Origin: Cepaea nemoralis
Taxonomy: Eukaryota; Mollusca; Gastropoda; Stylommatophora; Helicidae
Reading direction: 5' to 3'
DNA length: 64,000 nt
Assembly (NCBI GenBank): GCA_014155875.1
Contig: JACEFZ010004201.1
Coordinates: 274,001-338,000, forward strand
A program made the translations under genes and the position numbers. Below, piece by piece: positions 1 to 13,621 of this stretch (positions within the stretch are counted from its first letter, which is position 1; every line of letters starts with the position of its first letter). Below the pieces are notes generated by a model. The model saw only the letters and a list, made by a program, of their open reading frames with translations, searched no databases and had not been told where the DNA came from.

Positions 1-1
1 T

Positions 2-1801
2 AAGCAGAACAATGGAGAAAGTGTTCAACTATACAGCGACAGGTTAATTAATTTAGCTGAGGAGGCGTTTCTAGGACAGAACGTACAGGGTGAACAGGTA
101 GAAAGGTTGTTAGTTGGAATATTCGTTGATGGAATAAAGTCGGATGGACTTAAATTCAAGCTTATGAGGGAAAATCCTGCGAGATTATCACAGGCTGTGG
201 ATATAGCTGTACAGGAAGAAAGTTTGAGAAGGAGATTAAGGGTAGGAAGAGAAATAGGAAGCAATAGAGAAGATAGAATTGAGGAACCTATGGAGATAGG
301 ACAAGCAAGGTACGGATGGAGAAGACGGGGAGAAATACAGACACTGCAGGGAAATAATAACGAAAGTAATAAAGATAGAGGAAGACAAATGAGAAATCCT
401 ATAAGAGAGACAGTAGCTAATACAAATATGGTCTGTTGGAATTGTGGACAGAGGGGACACACTTTTAGATTTTGTGGCAACAGACGTGCTCAGGTTAGTG
501 CACAGAATAGAAGTGTTAATAGTAGACCAAATAAAAATTTTGGAGAAATGCAAAGAAGACGCTGAGTTAATCAGACCAGCGCAGAAATACTGACACTGGT
601 AAGAAATTATAGAAGATAACGTAGTCGAGGTTTCCAATCTAATGGCCAGTATGATACCATTACGCTAAGGCCACGTCAAAGTTCAACCTGCTTTAGAAGA
701 CAACCGCTTTATAACAACGACAGAAACTACCGCAGACGGGATGTAAACGACGTGACGAGAACACGAAGGTATGAAGAGAGACAACATAGCAGGCCAGAAG
801 TCAATGGTTGGCAGAGACAGAATTTTTATAAGAAAAGATGGAACTGGAACTGGCCATCTAATAATGAAGAGCTGAGAACATTGCGAAGTCAATGGTTTGA
901 GATCAGAAGGTTGAGATATGCACTCGCAAAGTCAAACAAAAGAGAAAATCAGCATCAGACTAATAGAACCTTAGCTGATAATCGACAGGTGTTTTCAGTT
1001 GTTAGAAGTAGACAAGAAAGAGCAACACAGACACAAACGCAGACAGGTAATATGATAGACAATAATACGCAGACTCAGGTAGACACGGTACAACCGACTA
1101 AAAAGATAATAAGGGGAACACAAACTATTAAGACGGTAGAACTTACAGAACCAGCACAAGTAAAAATTGAAAAGGTTGCGCCAGTCAAAATTAAAGAGAA
1201 TGTATGTAAGCCGTTAAAACCAAGAAACACCAGACAGAAAGTTAGAAAAAGTGTTAAAGCCAGATCTGCAAGTTTGCTAGTAAACGTAGGTACGACTGGC
1301 GTAGTAGCAGATGCCTCAGATGGAGACATTGAGTTTCTCCCTGACTGTGACATGAAAGGTAACGGTATAAATAAAAAGAATATTGGTTGTATGAGTTCCG
1401 ACTACAGAGATGTTGCTTCCTCTTCTACAACATATAATCAACAGGTTGGGGGAACGACCATATACAGTGATTATTCAGAGGACGAGGGAGGAAGATATAA
1501 AATATATCGGACGTATACTGAAAATAGTGAGCAGACCGACGCGGTAAAGACAGGAATAGCAAATAAAGGAAATAGAAAGAAAGCACTTAAGAAGAAGAAT
1601 AGTAATAGACAGATAGCAGAAATTTACTCGACTACGGAAGATGACATAAGAAAGATCAGAGAATATATGACCATAAGACCTGAATACTTTAATGACAGTC
1701 TGACAGTTATAGATACTGAAGATGAGATAGATGAAGAGAGACACACACTAGTAGTAGGAGACAATGAACTATTTGGGTTAGATACGATCTATAGCTGTTA
1801 G
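2..1801 (+). pseudogene. Gag-type ORF of LTR element copy A, cut by the window edge and two in-frame stops
   Basis: One frame runs from base 2 to the stop at 1799-1801, interrupted only by TGA at 563-565 and TAA at 617-619. The first part (2-430) looks like the C-terminal half of a retrotransposon capsid. A CCHC zinc knuckle, CWNCGQRGHTFRFC, lies at 434-475. The rest is a long Lys/Arg/Gln-rich tail with three TQT clusters (1025-1045, 1067-1075, 1118-1126) and an acidic C-terminus ending FGLDTIYSC. The tail aligns with the ORFs at 50.3 and 59.0 kb, so the three belong to one family. In retroelements, Gag packages RNA into particles. No protease, reverse transcriptase or integrase follows. The two stops suggest a dead copy, though readthrough cannot be excluded. 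The N-terminus lies outside the window. Confidence 0.72.
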
Positions 1802-4800
1802 AATTCTGAAGATGATGAATGGCATATTGCATTGTTTTAGCTTACGAGATGAATTGCGGTTTGAGCATATACATATGTTTCTGTCTAAAATAGGCAGATG
1901 AGTTGTTTTTTTGGGTGTAGTATCACAATATATGGTGCAGACAATAGTGTTATTTTGGGTAGAGAGTCACAGCAAGTGATAGATAATTTTAAAGCTGGTG
2001 AGTGGTGGAATATTCTACGTGGGTACGCTATAAAGAATATCTTGTGTTTGGTTGTGGTGCGGGGAGAATAGACAATGTGGAAATTGAAATGTCCCTTGTC
2101 CGGAATGGCCGGATGGAGTGGATTGATCACGTTGAGTGATGTATAACTGGTCTGATTAAAGTAGGGTAGACTCAGCACAGAATTTGCACGGAGAGAGATA
2201 AACTAATTATGAATGCTCGTACTAGACTTGACGTGTTGTTTGAGATGGCTTGACTCAGAGCTTTTGGAGGAGTAACTGGAGTATGAAAATTCTATGACGG
2301 GATGTCTGAGATAGAATTAAGGTTTCGCTTGTTAGTTTGGGAAGCAGATATAGTAGCATTGGCAGAGGTAAGATGAACCGAGCGTGTCTGATGAGGAGAT
2401 GTAGATTGAGGAGGAATTGAGTATCCTGTGTAAAATAGCCAGCTGAGCGTGAGAGTAGAAGACTGTGGAAGCTGATGCTTGAAGAATGCGAGTTCTTGGT
2501 GAGGGGGATGAAGTAATTACGTGATGGTTGCGGAGAAAGAAGAGGCGACTAAATCTGAGAAAGTTGTTGTGTGGAGAAGTATGGAATGATGGTTACGAGG
2601 TTAGTGGCTCATCGGAATGAGGTTTGTTGTGAGAGATCGTTGATAGTTATGGTTAGTGTGTAAAAGAGATATAGTTTGCTAGATTATGTGTGCTGAAATG
2701 ATTCTTGGCCGGATGTGTTTCTGGTTGTTGGTTGATTCGAACGTAGTCCGAGAGATATGAGAAATATAGCCGCCAACGTTGTATGCTTGAACGAAGTTAA
2801 GAGGGAGTTGATGTGTCAGACGAGAGATGAGAAGTTGATGGTGATTGCTTGGAAGAATAGAGAAGTCTGTGTAAATAACTAGTTAAGCGTGAGACGGTTA
2901 TGAATAAAAGATTGTGCAAGAAGATGGGTAAATATGCGGGTATTCGTTTGTCAGAATGGAATGTTGTTCAGGAGATTGAATATAGTAATGCGGGAGAATG
3001 AGATGTAAGTTGTGATAGTCCAGAGAAGACTAGTTGCAAGTGAGAAAACAGATAGGCTGGGTTACGCTTATCTATAATAAGTGGAAATAATTGTCAACTT
3101 CCAGAGAATCTATTACAAGTCGTCATTGTTGATTTGTGTTGCTTATTTCATTTCATTTCATATTTAGAAATAGATTGATAAGAAATACGCTGCAGGAGAT
3201 AAAATTGTTGTTGATTTAATGATGGCTTGACATATAGCTGATTGTATTAAGACTTTTATAGTATAATAATTGGTATAACACAATACCTGTAGTTCACAGT
3301 GCATATAAATGTTAAACTTGTTTTAGAGTAGTGGAATAGGCATGACTTGTGTTCCTTGAAGTGAATAGAATAGAGACTAATATTGTTTGGTTACAATAAG
3401 TTGTTGATTTTAATTGAACTTGATTACTATTTCATTATGTATATTTATTTTGAAAAATGTGGGGATATATGAAATCATGTTTGAAAACCAGGGGGGGGGG
3501 GGGTGACATTGTTTATTTTGATTTGTCGTGATTATTTATGAATTGTGGTCTTATTTAGGTTGCATATTACCTTGTTTGTTTATTTTCACTTGCAAAAGTT
3601 ATAATGATTTTGCTTCTCGAGTTGCCCTGACCATGTTTAAAATAGTTTTTATTTTGGCGTTCAGTTGTGGGGAATTATAAAATATGAACTGGTCCATATT
3701 AAAGAGACTGGTTAATAGGGTCCTTGGGAGTTCTGGATGCAGAGTTACGTTCAGAAAATATGAGGCAACTTTAAAAAATGATCTTCATGGGGTAGAGAGA
3801 ATCACATGGATTGAGAGCCATGGAGAGATATAGTTGGCATTAAAAATGGCTGCGGTTGTCAGCAACGATTGGAATAAACGTGGACTGAGAGCCATGGGGA
3901 GTGGATTAAGTAAGTAAGTTCACAAAAAGGGGGGAAAAGTGTTTTGTTATAAATTATGATTGGTTATCATGTTCAATCGTTTTGCATTGTTCAATTTTTA
4001 AGTTGTTAGAACTTGTTAGAAAAATAGTTACCAGTTGCTCGCTATGAGTTAATAGAAACACATAGATGTGGGGGATGAAATAGGAGCTGCATTAGACAGC
4101 GTTAATAGAAATACATGGATGTGGGGGTTAAAATAGGAGCTGTATTGAACAGCGTTAATAGATAGATGGGAAATGAGTGGTTTAACTCAAAAAGGGGGCG
4201 GCTGTGCTTATCAGCATAAAATAAACATTGGATAATTGGGGGATGCTGTACTTATGGCATGAAAGAAGAAGTGGAAATTAAAATATAGGTTGGGAAGGTG
4301 TGTTACAGATAGAAAGTACAATCATATATTGCTAGCTGTTGTTGGCAGCGCAAATAATACAAATTTTTTACTGAGTGTAGAAGGCTGGAGTTTTAGATCG
4401 ATGTAACTTTTGACAAGAGCATTTATTATTAACAAAAAATGAAGATTAACGAATTATGTGATTTGGGTTTTTGAAAACTTTATTTTATAAAGTTTTGAAA
4501 GTGCATGGGAGGATAAATGTGATAAGTCTGACTACTTCTTACTACTCTTCGGTGCGCACCAACCACTCTCCTGTCTATCTTTCCTGTCTATCCTGTGTTG
4601 TTGAGAGTATGATAAGTTGTAGAAATACATAAGAATCTTCAATTTTTGTTAACCATAATTTCGATCGGCATTTTATCAATGAAATGAAGCGGGTTGCTTT
4701 GCGAAGAATATTGTAAGATGAGTTTTTGTGATATAGACTTACGATATGTGAATAATATATGTGGATGTTATAGAGTATGGGGTCGTGGCGGCTGGCTGAA

Positions 4801-5052
4801 TAGAGAGAGGTGTAATAAATAAGAATTCCAGATTAGAGTAGAGGTATATGAATTTTGTAGTTGGGAGTGGAGATAGATTAAGATTGTTTGGTACAAGATA
4901 TGTAATCGGATTGCTTATGCTTTTACAGAAGAAGAAGTAACTTTAATTTGTGTATGATTATTGGGTTAAGTGTCTTGAGTCATAGATTTGGGGTAAATGA
5001 GTTGTGGAATTAAGACTTTTCGGGGAAAAGTCTTGTTAGGGTGGGAAGGTAA
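1802..5052 (+). mobile_element. Non-coding 3' internal region of LTR element copy A
   Basis: About 3.2 kb without a long ORF and without recognisable pol motifs. Segments at 1801-1920 and 2280-2480 are clearly similar to the sequence after the gag-type ORFs of copies B and C (for example around 60386-60500 and 60720-60930), in the same order. Similarity fades further on. It contains a run of 13 G at about 3491-3503. This supports a family whose normal structure is gag followed by a long untranslated region, rather than an element that lost pol only in this copy. Confidence 0.6.
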
Positions 5053-5300
5053 TATAACAGTGTAGCCTGTTATACGGGGTTTAGTTAGGTGGCACGGCGT
5101 GCAAAAAGAGGGAAATAAGTAGATGATGCACGCGTGAGCACCGTAGTTAAGTAGTTAGGGACGCTCACATGCTGACGTAGGGATAAACAAGGGCTTAGTT
5201 ACAACTCAGCCGCCGAACAAACAACATGTATCTGCTTTGATAGTCCATGTATCCGTTTTGATAATACTGAAGCTTCTTCGATTAAACTGAGTCATTAACA
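5053..5300 (+). repeat. Possible 3' LTR of copy A
   Basis: A purine-rich tract (GGGTGGGAAGG, 5039-5049) precedes TATAACAGTGTAGCC and the segment ends GTCATTAACA at 5300. Length (about 240-248 bp) and position match the 238-246-bp LTRs of copies B and C, and the start resembles their TGTAACAG. Sequence identity to those LTRs is too weak to prove it, and the partner 5' LTR is outside the window. Confidence 0.3.
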
Positions 5301-5355
5301 GTCATCGGTGGCTTGTCTTCATACATTCAGTTACCTGCAGTTGCCTTTGGGTTGT

Positions 5356-6968
5356 CGCTCTGTTATAATAGACATGATCAGCAACGTCACAGGTCACGAT
5401 CTGGAAAGTTACGCTCTGAGAAATATAAGTCGATGAAACGTGGTTTAGAAACACACAGAAATCTCTTCGCGAGTAAGTTTATTGAAAATGAATCTGTCAC
5501 TCGTACAAGTTACAAAATAGTGCATATGATGGCAGAACGAGGAAAGCCGTTTACTGATGGCAACTTCATCAAAGAGTGTATGATGGAAGCAGCAAATGAC
5601 TTGTGTCCTGAGAAAGCTGGGTTTTTTTTTTACACTATCAGCCATTCGGCAAGTTCAGTTCTGCGGAGAGCAGAAGAACATAGTGCTACAGATACGCGAC
5701 AAAGCTAAGAACATGTTTTCGTATTTCTGGCGCTGGATGAGTCTACTGATCTCTCGAGTACGTCACAACTTCTCGTGTTCCGTTATGGTGTCAATTTAGA
5801 CTTTCAGGCAACGGAAGAGTTGGCATCCGTTTGCAGTATGCATGACATAACAACTGGAAATTACATTTTCATGAAGGTGCAAACAGTTTTGCAAGACTAT
5901 AACCTTCATTGGAATCAGCTTCGAGGTGTTACAGTTGTTGGAGGGGGAAAAAATGACTGGAGTGAGGAAGGGTCTGATGGGCAGAGCAGGACTCAGTTGT
6001 AAGATTTGCAAATTCCGGGCTCTCTGTTCATACACAGTACCATACATCAGCAAACACTCTGTGGGAAAGACTTAGATATTTCTTGTGTACTGAAATCAGT
6101 TGTTTCTGCTGTGAACTTCATTTGGAGACATGCACTCAATCACCGTCAGTTCCAGGCTTTTCTTGAAGACATTGATTCTGAATTCTGTGGCTTGCCTCAT
6201 CACACATTAGTGAGATGGCTCAGCTGCGGTAAAGTCATGTTTCGTAATAGCTGTTTTCCATCCTGGAAAAGATAGAGCTAATCCACAGCTTTCAGATCCT
6301 ACCTGGCTGTCAAAGTTGTCATTTTTGGTCGACATCACATCCCACATGAATGAACTGAACTTGAAACTTCAGGAAAAGCGTAATCTCGTCTGTGATTTCT
6401 ACAGAATCATCAACGGATTTCGGAGAAAGCTGTCATTGTTTGAAGCACAAGTAGAAGGAGAAAACATTCCTCATTTTCACTGTTTCAGAGAGTTTTATGC
6501 TACAGTTGCCGAAGACGTCAACCCCGATTTTCCGGGGAAAAAAATTATTATTCGTGACTTGAAGAAGCCTGTTTTGGAGAGATTTTCACATCTTGACAGA
6601 ATTGAGAGTGACATTCTTCTGTTCCAGAATCCGTTCGATTGTAACGTTGATGATGTGCCAGTTGAACTACAGTTGGAACTAATTGATTTGCAAGCAAATA
6701 ACTTGCTAAAAGAGAAGCATAGAGAAGGACAACTTGTTGAATATTACCGCTGCTTACCTGATGTTGAGTTTCCGAAACTGAAGAAATCTGCCGCTGGTAT
6801 GGCATCAGTGATTGGAACAACTTATATATGTGAGCAAACATGTTAGAAAATGAAGTATGTGAAGTCAACATATCGAATGAGATTGACTGATGAACATTTG
6901 AAAGCAATTCTCTTGACTGGATGCAGCTATTCAAACCAGACATTGATGATATCTTGAAAGCCAAATAA
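5356..6968 (+). pseudogene. Degenerate hAT transposase, GTF2IRD2-like
   Basis: Pieces in several frames join in order into a hAT-superfamily transposase of the type related to GTF2IRD2 and Charlie-like elements. They are SGKLRSEKYKSMKRGLETHR (about 5398-5457), then FTDGNFIKECMMEAANDLCP (about 5550-5610), then LALDESTDLSSTSQLLVF (about 5727-5780), then a central region at 5775-6275, then a C-terminal part at 6316-6968 ending with the FKPDIDDI motif. The LDESTD block at 5733-5750 contains the first catalytic Asp of the family. Frame changes near 5640-5710, 5930-6000 and 6270-6320, plus a stop near 6844, make it non-functional. Terminal inverted repeats were not identified. No other autonomous hAT sequence is present. 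Confidence 0.75.
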
Positions 6969-7212
6969 CTATTTCGCAAATCTCACTAACCTTTTTTTTT
7001 GGCTGCTTAGTTTGTGAGATTCGGATATGTGCACACTAGGTCTGATGTAACTATCCTCTTTATAACGTCGCCTTCTTTGATAACTTTCTTTCAGTAAATA
7101 AAATGCTGGCTGTCATTTATTTGTGTGCATTGCACGCCACTCACCCCTGATTGACTTAATTTTTCGTCTTTTCCCCTAGAGCTTTCGTTCTGGCTTGCAA
7201 GTATTGTTAAAG

Positions 7213-7470
7213 TTAGTTGCATATATATTTCACAAGACGTTTGCCGTCAACACCAGCATATTTTGCTGTTGTTGATGTCTTGGCAAGTTTACGTTCAGTA
7301 GTTTGTTATTGCTTTCTGAACGACAGGCAACCATACCATAGCTTAAAACACCAGGGCAACGCGGTTAGCTGCCAAATCACACACACAGCTGTGTCTCGAA
7401 CGCGGGTACACGGGATTACGAACCGCGCCCGTAAGACCTTCGCCACGGAGACCGGCGCAAGTATTATACA
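7213..7470 (-). mobile_element. SINE-1, tRNA-derived, full-length-like copy
   Basis: Read on the minus strand, a tRNA-like head (CCGGTCTCCGTGGCGAAGG, then a B-box-like GCGTTCGAGACAC) is followed by a conserved body (TTGCCAAGACATCAACAAC) and a 3' end (TGCTGGTGTTGACGGCAAAC). The same head, body and end recur at least eight times in the window. SINEs are transcribed by RNA polymerase III and mobilised by a LINE. Confidence 0.8.
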
Positions 7471-8179
<709 letters not shown>

Positions 8180-8191
8180 GGAAACGCGGGG

Positions 8192-8195
8192 AAAA

Positions 8196-8248
<53 letters not shown>
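8192..8248. repeat. A-run plus (AT)n between two retroelement tails
   Basis: Twenty-two A then about 36 bases of AT repeat. It lies between the 3' end of a plus-strand SINE and the 3' end of a minus-strand LINE, so it probably combines both tails. Confidence 0.85.
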
Positions 8249-8249
<1 letters not shown>

Positions 8250-8250
<1 letters not shown>

Positions 8251-10243
8251 TCTTCTTCAGCATTCCGAGCCATTGAGGTTCTTTGCTGCAAATACAATCT
8301 GTCTCCATTCGTCTCTCTGGTGGACCTTCTCTTGCCAGTCGTTGATTCCAAGTGCTTGTAGGTCTGTATGTATATTATCTCTCCACCGCCTTCTTGGTCT
8401 ACCTCGGGGTCTACGGTCATTTATTTCCTGAGTGTAAGCGAGTTTTGTTTCCCTATTATCTTCCATTCTTTCTATATGCCCCAGCCATTGTAGTCTATTA
8501 GCCTTCATGATACCAGTGATTAGCGGGGACTTAAACAAATCATAAATGTCTTTGTTACTTCTTCTTTTCCACTCTCCACTTTGTGTATCCCTAATGGGTC
8601 CAAAGATGCGTCTTAAAATTTTGTTCTCAAAGGTTTGTAACAAGGCTTCGTCTCCTTTCGTTGTACTCCAGGTTTCAGAGCCATACAGCACAACTGGTCT
8701 GATCAGTGTTTTGTATATTGTGATTTTGGTGTTACGAGATAGCGCCTTTGATTTTAGTAGATGTTGTAGTGCATAGTATATCTTATTTCCAGAGTTGATT
8801 CTAGTTTGTATTTCTTCCCTTATGATGTTGGAGCAGTTGAAGATTGTACCCAGGTATTTGTATGTTTCCGTTCTTTTAATGGTCATATTATCTATTTGTA
8901 TGTGGCCAGAGTTTTTAGCCATTCCGTCTCTTGAAATTACCATATATTCTGTCTTATCTTGGTTGATAACCAGCCCCATCTGTTGGGCTTTTTCCTTTAA
9001 GTGAGTCAATATTTCTAATGTCTTTTGTTCACTTTGCCCTATAATATCTATATCATCTGCATAACCAAGCAGCTTGGATGTTCCTCCAATATCACATTCC
9101 TCCTTTACCTTCCTTACAACTTTCTCTAGAGCCAGATTGAAGAGTAGCGGCGATAGTGCATCACCCTGTTTCAAGCCAGATGTTATTTGGAAGGGGTCTG
9201 ATTTCCTGCCTTTATATGTTACTATATTATAAGTATCTTCCATGCATAGTTTGGTCATGTTAATTAACTTCCTTGGTATTCCAAATTCCTGCATAACATT
9301 CCATAGACTATTCCTATGGACACTATCATAAGCCTTTTTAAAATCCACAAAATGTTATGGAGATCTCTTTTATATTCCCAATGTTTCTCGGCTATTTGTC
9401 GTAAGATAAATATCTGATCTATTGTTGATCTGTTTTGTCTAAAACCCGCCTGGTAGTCACCTAATATGTCTTCTGAATATGGTTTTAGTCTATTTAGTAA
9501 TACTGCGGATAGTATCTTATAGCTTGTGGACAGTAGTGATATTCCTCTATAATTTCCACATTGGAACTTGTCTCCTTTCTTAAAGATAGGTATCAATAAT
9601 GACTCTTTCCAGTCATGGGGTAATTCTTCTGTCCTCCAGATTTTTATTATTAGTTCGTATAGCTTTAGATGTAATGCATGGCCACCTGCCTTTATAAATT
9701 CAGCAGCAATTCCATCAGTCCCAGTTGCCTTATTGTTTTTAAGTCGTGTGATTACATATAGGATTTCTTCAAATGTAGGTTCTTCAATTTGTGGTTCGCA
9801 TGTTAGAACCTCTTCCTGTGGGAAAATGTTACTTGGAGCTTCACAATTTAGTAATTCAATAAAATATTCTTTCCATGTGTTGCACATTTCTTCATTGGTA
9901 TTTATCATATTCCCATTTTTGTCTTTTAAACCATATGTGTTTTGTTGGTGCCCTCGTTTCATTGACTTCAGTACTTTAAAAAACTTTCTGGATTCATTTT
10001 TCTGGTGATTAGTTTCCAAATCTTTGATTATATTACTCATATATTCTCGCTTCTGCTGTCTGACTATTTTTGTAGCCTCTTTACATTCATTTCTATAATG
10101 CTCTTCCTTTTGGATGTTATTGATGTCATTTAACCATACATGTCTGGCATTCTTCTTCTTAGTGACTGCTTCTTCACATTTTTGATTGAACCATCTGTTC
10201 TTTCTATGCGTGGTTGACACACCGAGACATTCTTCTGCGGTCA
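8250..10243 (-). pseudogene. LINE reverse transcriptase, one frameshift, 5' truncated
   Basis: Reading leftwards, a linker with Lys-rich coiled segments (about 10240-9950) leads into the reverse transcriptase. Fingers: NNKATGTDGIAAEFIKAGG, GNYRGISLLSTSYKILS. The palm follows: AGFRQNRSTIDQI, then DFKKAYDSVHR, GLKQGDALSPLLFNLALE, and the catalytic YADD at 9052-9063. The connection and C-terminus (LYGSETW, LQWLGHIERM, RPRGRPRRRWRDN) end ...LNGSEC at 8257. A one-base frameshift near 9347 splits motif A between two frames; otherwise the frame is well kept, so this copy is fairly young. The endonuclease domain and ORF1 are absent: the copy stops at a (TA)n tract next to the Helitron start. These proteins copy LINE RNA into DNA at a nicked target. 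Confidence 0.85.
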
Positions 10244-10259
10244 TATATATATATATATA

Positions 10260-10283
10260 TCTTATATATAAATTGCGATCTCC

Positions 10284-10333
<50 letters not shown>

Positions 10334-11162
10334 ATGTCCATATGTCCTTTATGCGTTCGCGAACGGCCCATCCGATTGAGATGAAATTGTCTACACGTCT
10401 TCCTTTCATTCCGGCGCAGACCACTGTCATAATTTTTAGTGTGAAATCGGCTGCTTACCCAATATTATTTCATTTTTCATTTTTCATTATAATTTCATAT
10501 ATCTCAGGGGACTTAACTCTGTAAAAGTTATTTCAAGGGGCATAGCTTTTCTGTATAACTTATAGTCATATTGTGGCATCGTTTTCAAAGATTTATAAAC
10601 TCTTTGTCCATAGTTATATACCGGCATATGAGTTATAATAAATAATGATACAATCTGTAAGGCATTTTCAAAGTTTTCATAAAAATAATGCATAATGCAT
10701 AACATTGTAACTCATCTTTTTTTGCTTAAAGAATTAATAAATAATAGTTACCTTATCTTATAAGTTTGAAGATTTTATATTTCTTTACACTGTCGCCAAC
10801 TCTAAGAAGACATGGAACAACTTCAGCCATTATTAAATCTACAGGCATATGCGTTATATTCCTCCTCCTCCTCCTCTCCCCTCCTCCACCTCCTACCCTC
10901 TTCATCTTCTCCTCCCCCTCCTCCCTCTCCCTCCTCCATCCTCCTCTTCTCTCTTTCTCCTCCTCCTCCCTCCTCCTCCCTCTTCCTCCTCCCAGCTCCT
11001 ACTCCTCCTTTTTCTTCTTCTTCTGCTGCTGCTGCCGCTGCTCCATTTACCCAAGTTAATTGTTGGGGAAGATGTAAAGATCTTTCAAGTGCTCTTTCTA
11101 ATGCTTTTTGTAAGTTGGTCTTCGTTTATCTAAGGTTGTTCTAACTGCAACCAATAAATGAT

Positions 11163-11240
<78 letters not shown>

Positions 11241-11459
11241 GTCGGGAACGGGAACTTATATGACTACTCATATGAATTAAATGAGATGCTCCCCATCAGG
11301 GACTGGGCGAAGCCGGGCCGGATCAGACAGATAGACAGACAGATAGACAGACAGACAGACAGATAGATAGTCGGGAACGGGAACGTGAGCTTATATGACT
11401 ACTTATATGAATTAAATGAGATGCTCCACACCAGGAGCTGGGCGATGCCGGGCCTGGTC

Positions 11460-11518
<59 letters not shown>

Positions 11519-11610
11519 TAGTCGGTAACGGGAACGGGAACTTATATGACTACTTATATGAATTAAATGAGATGCTCCCCACCAAGGACTGGGCGAAGCC
11601 GGGCCGGGTC

Positions 11611-11669
<59 letters not shown>

Positions 11670-11761
11670 TAGTCGGTAACGGGAACGGGAACTTATATGA
11701 CTACTTATATGAATTAAATGAGATGCTCCCCACCAAGGACTGGGCGATGCCGGTCCGGGTC

Positions 11762-11810
<49 letters not shown>

Positions 11811-11906
11811 GTCGGTAACGGGAACGGGAACTTATATGACTACTTATATGAATTAAATGAGATGCTCCCCACCAAGGACTGGGCGAAGCCGGGCCGGGTC
11901 AGCTAG
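10260..11906 (+). mobile_element. Non-autonomous Helitron
   Basis: The left end begins TC (10260-10261), continuing TTATATATAAATTGCGATC. The right end is GGGCGAAGCCGGGCCGGG followed by TCAGCTAG, closing with CTAG at 11903-11906. It sits between A (10259) and T (11907). TC...CTAG between A and T, with a GC-rich stem just before the end, is the Helitron pattern. No Rep/helicase coding sequence is inside. It contains (TCTG)n at 10284-10333, a polypyrimidine tract at 10860-11010, and a multiplied 3' end from 11160 on. Long Pro/Ser/Leu frames in the pyrimidine tract are compositional, not genes. Confidence 0.7.
11160..11906 (+). repeat. Five tandem copies of the Helitron 3' end with (GACA)n linkers
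   Basis: Units with the order (GACA)n, GTCGGTAACGGGAACGGGAA, TTATATGACTACTTATATGA, then GGGCGAAGCCGGGCCGGG recur near 11299, 11436, 11589, 11740 and 11878. Spacing is about 137-153 bp. Only the last unit runs into CTAG; the others run into another GACA tract. Confidence 0.9.
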
Positions 11907-12835
11907 TGTATATATATTATTATTATTATTATTTACAAATGTACGAAACGGGAAGTATTTTAGGGTGTTTTGATAGAGTGGTTGCTCGTAAATCCTTATA
12001 TGCGAGTTATACCGCCCTTCGCGTGACCTTCCAAAATCGGACCGCATTTGAACTAGGTTTTAACATCTCGAGCGTTCTGGTATTACTTCCGGTGCATATG
12101 TCTCAGGGGTGGGCGAGGCAAATCGGACGCCGGCACGAACAGAGCACGCGGGCACGAACCGGACAGGCGCGGGGTGCGGTGAACGAGCCCCTCGGTGTGG
12201 AGATCGAGGTCAAAACGATAGACAGATAGAACCCGAGGTGGTCGCCCATCTTTCGATTTCACCATTACCCCGACCCCATTCAACTTCAAGGAGAAGTTGT
12301 AGGTCATCACCCGCTCAGATGATAGTCTTATACACAGGCGTATTAATCAGATGGTGAATGTTGTACGTATGAGTAATGGTAAATTGGCATTGCTACAACC
12401 TCATTAAATAATGTTAGATCACATCATGGTTTAAAATATTATTAGGATGTAGAATAGCATACATAAATAAGCTAACTAACATAGAAAATGTTTTATTCCT
12501 AGAGAATCTAACCTCAATTATTAATGTAATAATAAAAAAGACAATAAATATAATTAACATACTTAGTGACTTTTGTAAAATAATTGTTCAAATATAGAAG
12601 CATAATAATAATGCGAGTTATTTCCCTTATGAAAGCCAGAATAAATTGTTACCCTTGATATGTCGCCAGTAAAAATATTACCCACACAACTGAGACGCGT
12701 TAATGGAATGTAAATCGCGTTAGAATTAACGCATGGTAGTAAAATTTTGAATATAGAGCTTTTAAATGTTGCTGAATCGCTTGAGCACATATCTAAGATG
12801 TAAACAAATATTCTAAGGCACTTTGCTTGGGCGTC
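11907..12835. other. No recognisable gene
   Basis: It starts with (ATT)n, has a GC-richer stretch at about 12105-12250, and is AT-rich from 12350. Short frames in the GC-rich part have no features I recognise. Confidence 0.4.
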
Positions 12836-13065
12836 AACTATGCAAACACGGGGAAACGTTGAGCAAATGTAAACAGATAACTACAAACCAGGTCAGAAAT
12901 GGTACATCTCGAAAGGATAAATCCGTGGGAATTTTTGGATATTGACAAATCTGCTTTATTTTGCAGTAATCTCACAAGAGCGTTAAAAAATTATACTGCT
13001 GGCAGCTGCTGGCTAAGTATTTACTTCACGACAAGACACAATTCGGGTGGCTATATCAGAGCACA

Positions 13066-13540
13066 TACCCCTCACACATTAGTAATGTACTTTAGGGCAT
13101 TAAAAGAAACATTACAAAACTGTGGCGTCCAAACGAAGTCAGTGAGGCAAGCCCCTGGCATGTCTTCTACTCTAAAAATTAATTTAATATCGCAGTGACC
13201 GAATCGGCCTCTGAGTGTTTGTAATCGTTACCACTCATACATTAGCAATGTATTTTAGGGCATTCCCAGAACCACTATAGAACTGTGACATCCAAACGAA
13301 ATCAGCGAGGCAAGCCCCGGGCATGTCTTCTGCTCTAATAATTGTCTTTTGGTGGTATGTAATGGGCACATCAGACTTTCTTCTTTTGCTCCTTCCTTAG
13401 CCAATCGATCCGCGCTGTCGTTTCCGGGTACTCCACAGTGGGATGGTATCCACTGTATGGTGACCTTCTGTCGACTGCTAGTGTCAGAAAGTAGCGTCCT
13501 TAGTACTGGCAATTTCCCAGACAGGAGCGCCTCGAACACT
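13066..13540 (-). pseudogene. LINE RNase H domain fragment, with a partial duplication
   Basis: On the minus strand 13539-13255 encodes VTIQWIPSHCGVPGNDSADR and LAKEGAKEE, the classic end of a LINE-encoded RNase H domain (Jockey/I-like), which removes RNA from the RNA-DNA hybrid. The right part, 13232-13340, has a diverged second copy at 13066-13170 (shared TGTGGCGTCCAAACGAAGTC versus TGTGACATCCAAACGAAATC), so part was duplicated in tandem. The reverse transcriptase portion is missing. Confidence 0.75.
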
Positions 13541-13621
13541 AATGTTTCATCTGTCTATAGCGCCACAGGTTGTGTACCATGGCTGGTATTTAGTAATTTC
13601 CTGTACATACTAAATGTATAA

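Noticed and set aside
8257..10430. Retroviral or LTR-type reverse transcriptase
   Set aside because: Motif order and the C-terminal GRP-rich segment are those of non-LTR elements, and there are no LTRs.
10766..11144. Pro/Ser/Leu-rich frames
   Set aside because: Polypyrimidine tract inside the Helitron, open in all three frames.
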